Of a stretch of 64,000 nucleotides of DNA, positions 8,330-15,322 are shown piece after piece. Location: assembly GCA_902779125.1 (NCBI GenBank), contig CACZAC010000005.1:1-64000 (forward strand). The letters run 5' to 3'. The notes beneath the pieces are model-generated. The model ran no database searches. It was not told the DNA's origin and saw nothing but the letters and a program-made list of their open reading frames with translations. Numbering within the stretch: position 1 is the stretch's first letter; every line of letters begins with the position of its first letter. The DNA comes from an uncultured Bacteroidales bacterium. Its GTDB lineage: Bacteria; Bacteroidota; Bacteroidia; Bacteroidales; Muribaculaceae. The position numbers and the translations under genes were made by a program.

Positions 8330-9144
8330 GATGGTATAGTTTTTTGTTCGTTATTTAGTTGTTTTCTCTTTATGGTTATCAGCAGAATTCCTACTAGAAA
8401 CAAGACAATGCTGCCGACAACAACTTTGGCGTCGGTTAGAATGATAAGCGGTGTTTTCGACATCTGCAAGTCGCCGAGACCTAGCCAGCAATAAACAGCA
8501 AGCAGTGTTACCGTCAGATTGCTGCCAGCATGGAGTGCCACGCTATTCCAGATGTTTCGCGACCAGATAAATATCATCCCGTAGAACATAGCATCAATGA
8601 ATGCACCAAGGAAATTCCTCACGTGGAGCATGCCAAACAATATGGCCATCACCACACAGACCATCACTTGTGCGCGACGGCTGCGGAAGGGAGATATGGC
8701 CATTTGCCTGAAGCACAGTTCTTCGAGTATTGGGGCAAGCAGCACGGCATGAACACTGGACAACAGGTCCTCACGCAGTTCTGGAGTCGTGTAGGTGATT
8801 GGCTCCATCTGCACTGAATGTACGAGCCTCATGAGACCGTATATGATATATTCCTTCGCGACAAACCAGAGTGGAGCGATTAACAACAACCCGACAATGA
8901 CAAGTGCCATTGGTCGTTTGAACTGAAATTGTTTGGCATCAGGGAACAACTTCGGCTCTACCCGTTGAACGAGAAATAGTGTCAGCCCGATTCCCGTCAA
9001 AGTGAGCAGCCACGACAGTAACTCGCCGCCAAAACCTGGCGAGTTACCGTCTATCGGCATTGCAGTGACAACGATGAGTGCAGTGCCGTATGTCGCCGCG
9101 AGTATCGGCATCAGGGGCTTGAGAAGGCTGACAATTTTGTTCAT
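8326..9144 (-). CDS. CPBP family intramembrane metalloprotease
   Basis: Membrane protease or putative prenyl-protein endopeptidase of the CPBP (Abi/CAAX) family, 272 residues with about seven or eight hydrophobic helices. The three active-site motifs are all present: EELCFR (E141, E142, R146), FGMLHVRNF (H174) and LHAGSN (H205, N209). Bacterial members process or protect against small peptides, or act in maturation and immunity; the substrate here is unknown. The gene sits in the redox unit, 34 bases after the flavin reductase and overlapping the FMN reductase by four bases. Confidence 0.9.
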   Translation of the reverse strand: MNKIVSLLKPLMPILAATYGTALIVVTAMPIDGNSPGFGGELLSWLLTLTGIGLTLFLVQRVEPKLFPDAKQFQFKRPMALVIVGLLLIAPLWFVAKEYIIYGLMRLVHSVQMEPITYTTPELREDLLSSVHAVLLAPILEELCFRQMAISPFRSRRAQVMVCVVMAILFGMLHVRNFLGAFIDAMFYGMIFIWSRNIWNSVALHAGSNLTVTLLAVYCWLGLGDLQMSKTPLIILTDAKVVVGSIVLFLVGILLITIKRKQLNNEQKTIPS

Positions 9145-9178
9145 CCCAGTAAAAAACAGTTGTCCCAGTTTGTGGTTC

Positions 9179-9742
9179 TCACTTTAATTGAGCGCCATCG
9201 GCGAACGCTTTGCCTACCGTCTTGCCCAACTGGATGTAAGTGTTGTGAACGGGGTCAAAAGTGATGAGTTCCATCTTCTCCACATCGGGTTTGCCGTCGG
9301 CAGCCAGGAATTTCTCATCGCAGAGGATGTTGACGATTTCGGCCACAAGATTGTATCCCGCTTCCGACTCATCGAGCTTTTCCTTCAAGCGGCATTCCAG
9401 GGTCATCGGGAACTCTTTAAATACAGGAGCATTCACATTGGGCGCTTTCTCGGCAGTCCAGCCCGTCTTCTCCATCTTGTCGGGTGTGTTGCGACCGCTC
9501 ACGATGCCCACAAAGTCAGCGGCTACCATAGTGCCGACAGTGGCAAAGGTAACAGTGAAGTCGGCATTGTCCTTGAGGTTATCGGTCGTGGCATGTGAAC
9601 CGAGCGAAATCATGATTTCTTTCATGTCCCACTGGCCGCCCCATGCCGCGTTCATGGCGTTGGGCTTGCCGTCCTTGTCATAAGTGCCGATAATCAGTAC
9701 GGGTTGTGGAAGCATCCACGCATTAGAATTGAAACTTTTCAT
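9179..9742 (-). CDS. flavin reductase family protein (flavoredoxin-like)
   Basis: FMN-binding split-barrel protein of the flavin reductase-like / flavoredoxin family, 187 residues and cytoplasmic. Landmarks are the N-terminal PQPVLIIGTYDKDGKPNAMNAAW strand-turn region, SLGSHATTDNLKDN with the FMN-phosphate-contacting Ser/Thr, a conserved Phe-Val-Gly segment (ADFVGIVSGR), and a C-terminal DPVHNTYIQLGKTVGKAF. Members bind FMN and reduce it or use it to shuttle electrons to partners. It follows the peroxidase-nitroreductase fusion by 13 bases, so the two are probably translated together; it could supply reduced flavin to redox partners in the same unit. Confidence 0.9.
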   Translation of the reverse strand: MKSFNSNAWMLPQPVLIIGTYDKDGKPNAMNAAWGGQWDMKEIMISLGSHATTDNLKDNADFTVTFATVGTMVAADFVGIVSGRNTPDKMEKTGWTAEKAPNVNAPVFKEFPMTLECRLKEKLDESEAGYNLVAEIVNILCDEKFLAADGKPDVEKMELITFDPVHNTYIQLGKTVGKAFADGAQLK

Positions 9743-9755
9743 TGCAATACTTATA

Positions 9756-10892
9756 TTACTTGATATACTTTACTTTAGACGCATCGCGGGGCTTCGCATC
9801 AGGCTGCTCGTCAGGATAGCCGATGGCGAGGATGTAGTTCAGTTTGTAGCCCTCGGGAATGTCGAGACGGTCAAGGAAGAATTTGGCGTCGGCATTCGCG
9901 TTCAGGAAACGCACGGGACCGCCCAGGCAGCAGGTGCCGAGGCCCATCGACTGAGCCGCCAGCATCATGTTCTCGCCCAGCAAGCCGGCATCGAGTTCAC
10001 CGCCACCTTCGGCGGGCGTGCAGACGCAGATGAGGTTAGGGGCATTGCGGAACATGTTCTTGAAGTCCTTGTCACGCTTCACCTGCTCGGGATTATTGCG
10101 TTTATAGACCTCTGTCACGTCGGCAATCAGCTGCTGGTCTTCCACAACGCGGACAATCCACGGCTGGCGGTTCATGCCGCTCGGGGCATTGATGCCTGCA
10201 CATACCACCATCTCCAGTTTCTCATGCTCGACAGGCTTGTCCAAATACTTGCGGATAGAGCGACGGGCCATGATGCTGCTCAGGACTGGGTTCATTTCAA
10301 TCTCAATGGCGGCATCAATGTCAGTCATCTTGTCTGTGGGCTCATAACGCTTCACGACACGTCCATCGCGCGATACCAGGAACTTGGTGAAGTTCCACTT
10401 GATGTCACTCTTCTTGTCATAGTCGGCATCCTGCTTGCGCAGCATCTCGTCCATGAACTTGCCACGCTGGTCGTTGAGGTCAAAACCGCCGAAGCCCTTC
10501 TGTGCTTTCAGATAGGTGAAAAGGGGCGACTCATTGGCGCCGTTCACGTCAATCTTGTCAAACTGCGGGAACTGGATGTTGAAATTGGCGGTGCAGAACT
10601 GGTGTATCTCCTCAATCGTGCCGGGAGCCTGCTCGCCGAACTGGTTGCAGGGGAAATCGAGAATTTCAAAGCCATCGGCATGGTATTTCTCGTAGAGTGC
10701 CTCCAGCTCATCATATTGGGGTGTGAAGCCGCAACGGGTGGCGGTGTTCACAATCAGCAGCACCTTGCCCTTGTAGTCGGCAAGTGACACGTCATTGCCC
10801 ATGTCATCTTTCACTTTAAAGTCATAGATACTTTGGGCCGATACACCCAGTACGCTCATGATAGCCATAACGCCTAAAATCACTTTTTTCAT
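9756..10892 (-). CDS. exported glutathione peroxidase-nitroreductase fusion
   Basis: A two-domain protein of 378 residues. Residues 1-20 are a signal peptide (ending GVSAQ). Residues 21-198 form a glutathione/thioredoxin-type peroxidase with the complete tetrad: C54 in TATRCGFTP, Q84 in PCNQFGEQ, and W166/N167 in KWNFTKF. Residues 200-378 form an FMN-dependent nitroreductase with ARRSIRKYL, INAPSGMNRQPW and GLGTCCLGG. The nitroreductase part begins with its own methionine (M200, NPVLSSI), as if two neighbouring genes fused by loss of a stop codon. Each domain is of normal length, and no frameshift is needed. An FMN nitroreductase behind a secretion signal is unusual because flavin loading normally occurs in the cytoplasm. 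It lies third after the OhrR-type regulator. Confidence 0.92.
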   Translation of the reverse strand: MKKVILGVMAIMSVLGVSAQSIYDFKVKDDMGNDVSLADYKGKVLLIVNTATRCGFTPQYDELEALYEKYHADGFEILDFPCNQFGEQAPGTIEEIHQFCTANFNIQFPQFDKIDVNGANESPLFTYLKAQKGFGGFDLNDQRGKFMDEMLRKQDADYDKKSDIKWNFTKFLVSRDGRVVKRYEPTDKMTDIDAAIEIEMNPVLSSIMARRSIRKYLDKPVEHEKLEMVVCAGINAPSGMNRQPWIVRVVEDQQLIADVTEVYKRNNPEQVKRDKDFKNMFRNAPNLICVCTPAEGGGELDAGLLGENMMLAAQSMGLGTCCLGGPVRFLNANADAKFFLDRLDIPEGYKLNYILAIGYPDEQPDAKPRDASKVKYIK

Positions 10893-10897
10893 ATTCG

Positions 10898-11083
10898 TTA
10901 CTGATATTTGGTGAATTGATATTTCTTGCGGAGTTCATCCTTTTGCTCGTCGCTCAGGCTGGTAAAATAGCCTTTCCAGCCTGGGCAGAAGTTGATGTGC
11001 CACCGCCAGAAGCGACCCAGCAGGGAATTGGGCTTCTGGTCGTAGTGTGCACGGAATTTGCAGTTTTCGCATTGATGTGCCAT
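10898..11083 (-). CDS. small zinc-ribbon-like protein
   Basis: Protein of 61 residues. The start is placed at the ATG at 11083, which follows a good ribosome-binding sequence (AAAGGAATT); the frame continues upstream to 11152 but would overlap the marR gene. The N-terminal CENCKF and a later CPGW suggest a three-Cys metal site or redox thiols. The middle, LLGRFWRWHINFCPGWKGYF, is aromatic and basic, and the C-terminal helix is charged (DEQKDELRKKY). It is probably cytoplasmic. It lies between marR (7-base gap) and the peroxidase-nitroreductase gene (5-base gap), so it is clearly part of that unit. I do not know a function; a small redox or metal-binding helper fits the context. Confidence 0.8.
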   Translation of the reverse strand: MAHQCENCKFRAHYDQKPNSLLGRFWRWHINFCPGWKGYFTSLSDEQKDELRKKYQFTKYQ

Positions 11084-11090
11084 AATTCCT

Positions 11091-11531
11091 TTATTTTTTA
11101 AACGTGTTAATAATTGAGTCAAGTTCTTGAACAAGGCGCTGGTAATCCTCAAGTTTCAGTGGGCATGAAGCGAGTTGTTCACTCATGCCGGTTGGGATGA
11201 GGTCATAGGCTTTCTGTTCCATCTCACGACCTTTTGCGGTAAGGCTGACGATGTGTTGACGTTTGTCTTGCTCCCCTCTTTTGCGGCTGATGATTCCCAG
11301 TTTCTCCATGCGTTGGAGCAGAGGCGTGACGGTGTTGGTTTCCAGCATCAGCCTATGGGCGATGTCGTTCACGGGCTGGCAATCTTTCTCCCATAGCACC
11401 ATCAGCACCAGATACTGCGGATAGGTAATACCCAGTTCCGTCAGCATTGGCGTATAGGCCTGTGTGACCAATCTTGCTGCCGTATAGAGGCGGAAGCAGA
11501 CTTGATTATCTAATTGTAACTCTGCGTGCAT
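11091..11531 (-). CDS. ohrR: MarR family regulator, OhrR-type organic peroxide sensor
   Basis: Winged-helix repressor of 146 residues. The N-terminus NQVCFRLYTAARLVTQAY matches OhrR proteins: C12 aligns with the peroxide-sensing Cys (C15 of Bacillus subtilis OhrR), and Y26 and Y37 fall at the two tyrosines that contact it. YPQYLVLMVLWE is the OhrR-specific helix. The winged helix carries NTVTPLLQRMEKLG and the wing RKRGEQDKRQ. A second Cys (C123, LASCPLKL) could form the disulfide seen in two-Cys OhrR proteins. The gene lies 9 bases after the glutathione peroxidase gene in the same unit, so it probably represses its own operon by binding the palindromes at 12113-12204 and releases them on oxidation by organic hydroperoxides. 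Confidence 0.9.
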   Translation of the reverse strand: MHAELQLDNQVCFRLYTAARLVTQAYTPMLTELGITYPQYLVLMVLWEKDCQPVNDIAHRLMLETNTVTPLLQRMEKLGIISRKRGEQDKRQHIVSLTAKGREMEQKAYDLIPTGMSEQLASCPLKLEDYQRLVQELDSIINTFKK

Positions 11532-11540
11532 GTCAATGTT

Positions 11541-12086
11541 TTAAGCCAACATGGCCTCGACGTCTTTCTCAAAATCCTTGGGCTCGGTGGTGGGCGCATA
11601 ACGCTTGATGGTCTCGCCGTCCTTCGAAATCAGGAATTTGGTGAAATTCCACTTGATGTCACTGTCCTTCTCCACACTGTTGCTGAGGGTCTTGAAGAGC
11701 AGTGAGGCACCTTTGGCCTTAATGCCGTGGTACTCCTCGGTAGGAGCCTGAGCCTTCAGATACTCGAAGATGGGTTCAGCGGCAGGGCCGTTCACATCGA
11801 TTTTCTTCATAATCTGGAAGGTTACGCCGTAGTTCAACTGGCAGAATTCCTCAATCTCTCCGTCTGAGCCGGGATCTTGCTCCTTGAACTGGTTGCAAGG
11901 GAAGCCGATGATGACCAGTCCCTTATCTTTGTACTTCTGGTTGAGTTCCTCCAGCCCTGCGAATTGGGGCGTAAAACCGCACTTGCTGGCGGTGTTCACA
12001 ATCAACAATACCTTGCCCTCAAAATCCTTGAAGTCAATCTCTTTACCTTTGCTCGTCAGAGCCTTAAAATCATAAATCTTTTCCAT
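11541..12086 (-). CDS. glutathione peroxidase family protein
   Basis: Cytoplasmic thiol peroxidase, 181 residues, that reduces hydrogen peroxide and organic hydroperoxides; bacterial members of this type often use thioredoxin rather than glutathione. The peroxidatic Cys is C36 in NTASKCGFTPQF. The Gln (FPCNQFKEQ) and the Trp-Asn pair (KWNFTKF) complete the active site. The open frame extends to 12155, but the ATG at 12086 matches the family N-terminus and lies properly downstream of the promoter, whereas 12155 lies inside operator and promoter sequence. It is the first gene of the eight-gene minus-strand unit and resembles the peroxidase half of the downstream fusion, so the two are paralogues: one cytoplasmic, one exported. 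Confidence 0.95.
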   Translation of the reverse strand: MEKIYDFKALTSKGKEIDFKDFEGKVLLIVNTASKCGFTPQFAGLEELNQKYKDKGLVIIGFPCNQFKEQDPGSDGEIEEFCQLNYGVTFQIMKKIDVNGPAAEPIFEYLKAQAPTEEYHGIKAKGASLLFKTLSNSVEKDSDIKWNFTKFLISKDGETIKRYAPTTEPKDFEKDVEAMLA

Positions 12087-12112
12087 TTTTGTCTCTTTTA
12101 ATTGCTGTTTAT

Positions 12113-12124
12113 ATCGTTTACGAT
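12113..12124. promoter_or_regulatory. candidate OhrR operator O1 (ATCG-N4-CGAT)
   Basis: ATCG TTTA CGAT, a perfect palindrome immediately downstream of the -7 box (12126-12133), covering the expected transcription start of the peroxidase unit. Confidence 0.65.
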
Positions 12125-12125
12125 G

Positions 12126-12155
12126 CAAAGTTACACCAAATAATTTATATCGCAA
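12126..12155 (-). promoter_or_regulatory. predicted promoter of the peroxidase-OhrR unit
   Basis: TTG (12153-12155), 19 nt, TAACTTTG (12126-12133) on the minus strand fits the Bacteroidetes consensus. The -33 box lies inside palindrome O2 and the start site inside O1. Confidence 0.8.
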
Positions 12156-12160
12156 GCGAT
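12149..12160. promoter_or_regulatory. candidate OhrR operator O2 (ATCG-N4-CGAT)
   Basis: ATCG CAAG CGAT, overlapping the -33 element of the minus-strand promoter. Its centre is 36 bases from O1. Confidence 0.65.
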
Positions 12161-12192
12161 TTATTCCTAACTTTAAGATAGTTTAACAATAT

Positions 12193-12204
12193 ATCGCACA
12201 CGAT
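12193..12204. promoter_or_regulatory. candidate OhrR operator O3 (ATCG-N4-CGAT)
   Basis: ATCG CACA CGAT, extended to six-base arms (ATATCG / CGATAT). It lies 44 bases upstream of O2. A fourth, imperfect site (TTCG AATA CGAT, 12261-12272) is in front of the divergent gene at 12354. Confidence 0.6.
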
Positions 12205-12288
12205 ATTTTTTTGTCATCAAGTTGATTGGATTTTCGGTGCTTTTTCCTGTTTTACCGCATTTCGAATACGATTATTAGGAAATAGTCG

Positions 12289-12296
12289 TATCTTTG
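12289..12296 (+). promoter_or_regulatory. predicted -7 element for the membrane protein gene
   Basis: TATCTTTG, a perfect -7 box 58 nt before the ATG at 12354. No clear -33 TTG is present at 19-21 nt, which would suit a regulated promoter. The box also shows that the longer open frame from 12294 is not the real start. Confidence 0.6.
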
Positions 12297-12353
12297 CGAC
12301 AATATCAACTCAGAACCAATAATACCAATACAAACGTCTCAATTTTTTGTTCA

Positions 12354-12863
12354 ATGAAATTATCTCAAGAAAAGAAAAAGAAATATCAGATAGTCACGTT
12401 GATTTTCTCACTACTGTTGGGGGTGGGAGTCACAGCCTTTGTTGCACTACAGATGAAGTTAGTTGTTTATGAAGGTGTGATTGGGATGATTATCGATTCG
12501 TTGATCGTAGCGGGATTATCATGGTTGAGTATCCGTTTGGCTTTTGCCCAATGGAAAAATAGCCACTGGATGTTATTGGCGATGAAGATGGTGCTCCTTT
12601 TTTGTGGGATGATAACTGCACTCTTTTTGATTATGATGTTGATTTCTTCACATTTCTACCAAGACATTGAGGCTTATCCTCTGGTGGTGATACACATCAT
12701 TTGGTTTGGAGGAGTGTTCCTATTGGCTATTGTTCTGATGATTCCCTTCGGTTTTCTCTCTCATTGGCTGTCACGGTTGTCATCAACCAAGAGTCAAGAA
12801 AACCAGTTGATAGAAAAAAACGACATCACAGGGACTGGTCTTAACGAAAATAAGGAGGAATAG
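12354..12863 (+). CDS. four-TM membrane protein, unknown function
   Basis: Protein of 169 residues with four predicted membrane helices (about residues 13-35, 41-60, 74-98 and 110-133), a Lys-rich start (SQEKKKKYQ) and an acidic, Asn-rich cytoplasmic tail. No family is recognised. The ATG at 12354 is chosen because the frame's earlier TTG start at 12294 lies in the promoter -7 box. The gene is transcribed away from the peroxidase-OhrR unit and shares its control region, including an imperfect copy of the ATCG-N4-CGAT palindrome at 12261-12272. It may therefore respond to the same oxidant signal. Confidence 0.75.
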   Translation: MKLSQEKKKKYQIVTLIFSLLLGVGVTAFVALQMKLVVYEGVIGMIIDSLIVAGLSWLSIRLAFAQWKNSHWMLLAMKMVLLFCGMITALFLIMMLISSHFYQDIEAYPLVVIHIIWFGGVFLLAIVLMIPFGFLSHWLSRLSSTKSQENQLIEKNDITGTGLNENKEE

Positions 12864-12902
12864 TTCATCCAACTGTGCTGCGTTTAGTTGGTGTTTATCA
12901 TC

Positions 12903-12952
12903 TCAGCAGTTTTTCTTCTAAAAATTTTCAGTTCAGTGGGCTAAACTGCTGA
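12903..12952. promoter_or_regulatory. 10-bp inverted repeat before the SDR gene
   Basis: TCAGCAGTTT (12903-12912) and AAACTGCTGA (12943-12952) are perfect inverted arms 30 nt apart, ending 8 nt before the -7 box TATATTTG (12961-12968). No -33 TTG is seen. The arms could be two operator half-sites for an activator or repressor of the GH109 unit, or the end of the upstream transcript. Confidence 0.4.
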
Positions 12953-12960
12953 ATTGTTGC

Positions 12961-12968
12961 TATATTTG
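12961..12968 (+). promoter_or_regulatory. predicted -7 element of the SDR-GH109-kinase unit
   Basis: TATATTTG lies 30 nt before the ATG at 12998 and matches TAnnTTTG. Confidence 0.5.
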
Positions 12969-12997
12969 TTCCCGTAAATTGATTATCAAATGCCATA

Positions 12998-13711
12998 ATG
13001 GGAATGAATTTTAAAGATAAAATAGCGGTCGTAACAGGCGGCGCACAGGGCATAGGGCGCTGCATAGCCGAGGAGTTCCTCAAGGCAGGTGCGCACGTCT
13101 GCGTGATTGACAAGCAGCCTGGAAATCACTTCGTGGGTGATATCGCTGACAAACAAGTGCTGGAGCGTTTTGCCCGCGAGGTCATCCAGAAATATGGTCG
13201 GGTGGACTATCTCATCAACAATGCCCTGCCACTGATGAAGGGGATTGATGAGTGCAGCTATGAGGAGTTCCAGTATGCGATGAGCGTTGGCGTCACTGCT
13301 CCGTTCTACCTCTCCAAACTCTTCTCTTCTTACTTTGCCGAGGGGGCAGCGATTGTGAACATTTCCTCTTCACGTGACCGAATGAGCCAACCTCAGACCG
13401 AGAGCTACACCGCTGCCAAGGGCGGTATTGCAGCACTGACCCATGCGCTGGCGGTCAGTCTTGCTGGCCGTGTCAGGGTCAACTCCATTTCTCCAGGCTG
13501 GATTGACACAGCTTATACCGTTTATGAAGGCCCCGACGCCACTCAACAGCCCGTCGGCAGGGTAGGTAATCCCATGGATATCGCCAACATGGTGCTGTTC
13601 CTCTGTTCAGACAAGGCGACCTTCATCACGGGCGAAAACATCTGTATTGACGGTGGCATGACCCACCAAATGATTTATCATGGCGATCATGGTTGGAAAT
13701 TAAATAAATGA
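12998..13711 (+). CDS. SDR family oxidoreductase
   Basis: Short-chain dehydrogenase/reductase of classical type, 237 residues, using NAD(P)(H) to oxidise or reduce an alcohol, sugar or keto acid. The cofactor motif TGGAQGIG is near residue 14, NNA near residue 82, the catalytic Ser is in NISSSRDR, and the YxxxK pair is in SYTAAKGG. PGWIDT is the usual post-catalytic loop, and CIDGGMTHQM closes the protein. Translation may start at 12998 or at the second ATG, 13004. The stop codon abuts the ATG of the GH109 gene, so the two are co-translated. By context it may act on a sugar related to N-acetylgalactosamine; the substrate is not readable. Confidence 0.9.
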   Translation: MGMNFKDKIAVVTGGAQGIGRCIAEEFLKAGAHVCVIDKQPGNHFVGDIADKQVLERFAREVIQKYGRVDYLINNALPLMKGIDECSYEEFQYAMSVGVTAPFYLSKLFSSYFAEGAAIVNISSSRDRMSQPQTESYTAAKGGIAALTHALAVSLAGRVRVNSISPGWIDTAYTVYEGPDATQQPVGRVGNPMDIANMVLFLCSDKATFITGENICIDGGMTHQMIYHGDHGWKLNK

Positions 13712-15235
13712 ATGATGAGACAGAAATATATCATAGCACTTGTTTTGGGGTTATTTTCGCTGATGTCGTTTACCGCATTGGCGCAGTTTAATTGGCCTTA
13801 TACCATTAAGGACGGGACGATTGTGACCGAGGTGCCAGAGCGACCTGCGGGCCAACGGTCGGCGCTGGGGCTTACAGTTGAGAAGATACCTGTCGTGAGG
13901 GTAGCCTTTGTGGGGCTGGGCATGCGCGGACCCGACGCAGTGGAGCGCTGGACCCATATCCCGGGCATCGAGGTGAAGGCCCTGTGTGACCATGAGCGCG
14001 ACCGTGCCGAAGCCTGCCAAGACATCTTGCGTAAGGCATCGATGCCCCCCGCCGACATTTATTACGGCGAAGAGGGCTATAAGGATTTATGTAAACGCAC
14101 CGACATCGACCTGGTGTATATCGCCACCGACTGGCTTCACCACTACCTGATTGCCCGCGAAGCCCTCGAGCATGGCCATCACGTTGCAATCGAGGTGCCC
14201 TCGGCGATGAACATGACCGAGATTTGGTCGCTGATTAACCTGAGCGAGAGCAAGCGTCTGCACGTGATGATGCTCGAGAACTGCTGCTATGACTTCTTTG
14301 AGCTTAACTCGCTCTACATGGCTCAAAGGGGTCTGCTGGGCGAAGTGATTTATGTGCAGGGAGCCTACCGCCACGAACTGTCACCCTATTGGGACGAGTA
14401 CTGGAAACGTGGCGCCGATGACAAACTCGGATGGCGACTCGACTATAACAGCAAGTTCCGCGGCGACGTTTATCCCACCCATGGCCTGGGCCCCATCGCC
14501 CAAGTGCTTAACCTTCATCGCGGCGACCGCATGAGAACGCTAGTGGCGATGGATACCCGCTCCTTTAATGGCCAGGAACTGTTTAAAGCTCGCACAGGCG
14601 AGTATTGTCCGGAATTCAAGAACGGTGACCACACCACTACTCTCATCTCAACCGAGAGAGGCAAGGTCATCGAGATTCACCACAACGTGATGACGCCGCA
14701 GCCCTATAACCGCATGTACCAGCTCACGAGCACCAAGGGTTTTGTCAACAAATATCCCGTCGAGGGATTTGCGCTGGCCGCCGAGGTAATGAAAAAGGCC
14801 GGTGTCAACGTCAGCAAGGACTATACGGGCCATTCCTACCTGAGCAAAGAGGATACCGAGGCGCTCCTGCAGCGGTTCACCTCGCCGCTTGTGAAACGCT
14901 ACGGCGAGGAGGCCAAGGAAGTGGGTGGTCATGGTGGCATGGACTTCATCATGGACTCGCGATTGGTCTACTGCCTCCAGAACGGGTTACCGCTCGACAT
15001 TGACGTGTATGACCTGGCCGAATGGTGCTGCCTGGCAGAATTGGGCAGCCTCTCGATGGACAACGGCAACAAGCCTGTACAGGTGCCCGATTTCACCCGA
15101 GGCGAGTGGAGCAGGTTCCGTGGCTACCGTCATGCCTGGGCCAAGCCCGAGGACGAGGCTGCGACACGTGCCGCGGCTATGGAATTCACCAAGCAACTGA
15201 AAGCCAAGGGCGCCAAGTATTGGGAAAAACATTAG
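13712..15235 (+). CDS. GH109-type Gfo/Idh/MocA protein (alpha-N-acetylgalactosaminidase family)
   Basis: Exported NAD-dependent glycosidase of family GH109, 507 residues; characterised members release alpha-linked N-acetylgalactosamine from glycans. A signal peptide (residues 1-25, ending TALAQ) precedes a Rossmann domain with FVGLGMRGPDAVERW (about residue 68), the VYIATDWLHHYLIAREALEHG block, and the catalytic domain with MLENCCYDFFELN and YPTHGLGPIAQVLNLHRGDR, which is diagnostic of the GH109 group. The length is slightly above the usual ~450-470. It lies directly after the SDR gene and is followed by an N-acetylhexosamine-kinase-like gene. The set reads as release, uptake and phosphorylation of GalNAc from mucin-type glycans. 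Confidence 0.92.
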   Translation: MMRQKYIIALVLGLFSLMSFTALAQFNWPYTIKDGTIVTEVPERPAGQRSALGLTVEKIPVVRVAFVGLGMRGPDAVERWTHIPGIEVKALCDHERDRAEACQDILRKASMPPADIYYGEEGYKDLCKRTDIDLVYIATDWLHHYLIAREALEHGHHVAIEVPSAMNMTEIWSLINLSESKRLHVMMLENCCYDFFELNSLYMAQRGLLGEVIYVQGAYRHELSPYWDEYWKRGADDKLGWRLDYNSKFRGDVYPTHGLGPIAQVLNLHRGDRMRTLVAMDTRSFNGQELFKARTGEYCPEFKNGDHTTTLISTERGKVIEIHHNVMTPQPYNRMYQLTSTKGFVNKYPVEGFALAAEVMKKAGVNVSKDYTGHSYLSKEDTEALLQRFTSPLVKRYGEEAKEVGGHGGMDFIMDSRLVYCLQNGLPLDIDVYDLAEWCCLAELGSLSMDNGNKPVQVPDFTRGEWSRFRGYRHAWAKPEDEAATRAAAMEFTKQLKAKGAKYWEKH

Positions 15236-15261
15236 AAATTAGGAGTAAGAAGTTTAATTTT

Positions 15262-15315
15262 CTAGTTTTTCTAGAGTATCTAGAACTTCTAGATTATCTA
15301 GAGTATCTAGAAACT
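15262..15315. repeat. six-unit period-9 array (CTAGnnnnn)
   Basis: CTAG occurs at 15262, 15271, 15280, 15289, 15298 and 15307, exactly every nine bases. Units include CTAGAGTAT (twice) and CTAGATTAT. CTAG is normally rare in bacterial DNA, so this is not chance. It lies between the GH109 stop and the kinase start. The palindromic units can also fold as small hairpins. Confidence 0.9.
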
Positions 15316-15322
15316 AAAAAAA

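Noticed and set aside
9684..10787. 367-residue plus-strand frame opposite the peroxidase-nitroreductase fusion
   Set aside because: It is a codon-bias shadow: Val/Leu/His/Ala-rich with no motifs, antisense to a gene with all catalytic residues intact.
12087..12155. N-terminal extension of the first glutathione peroxidase
   Set aside because: The extended frame passes through the -7 box and operators and would add a non-family basic stretch; the ATG at 12086 fits.
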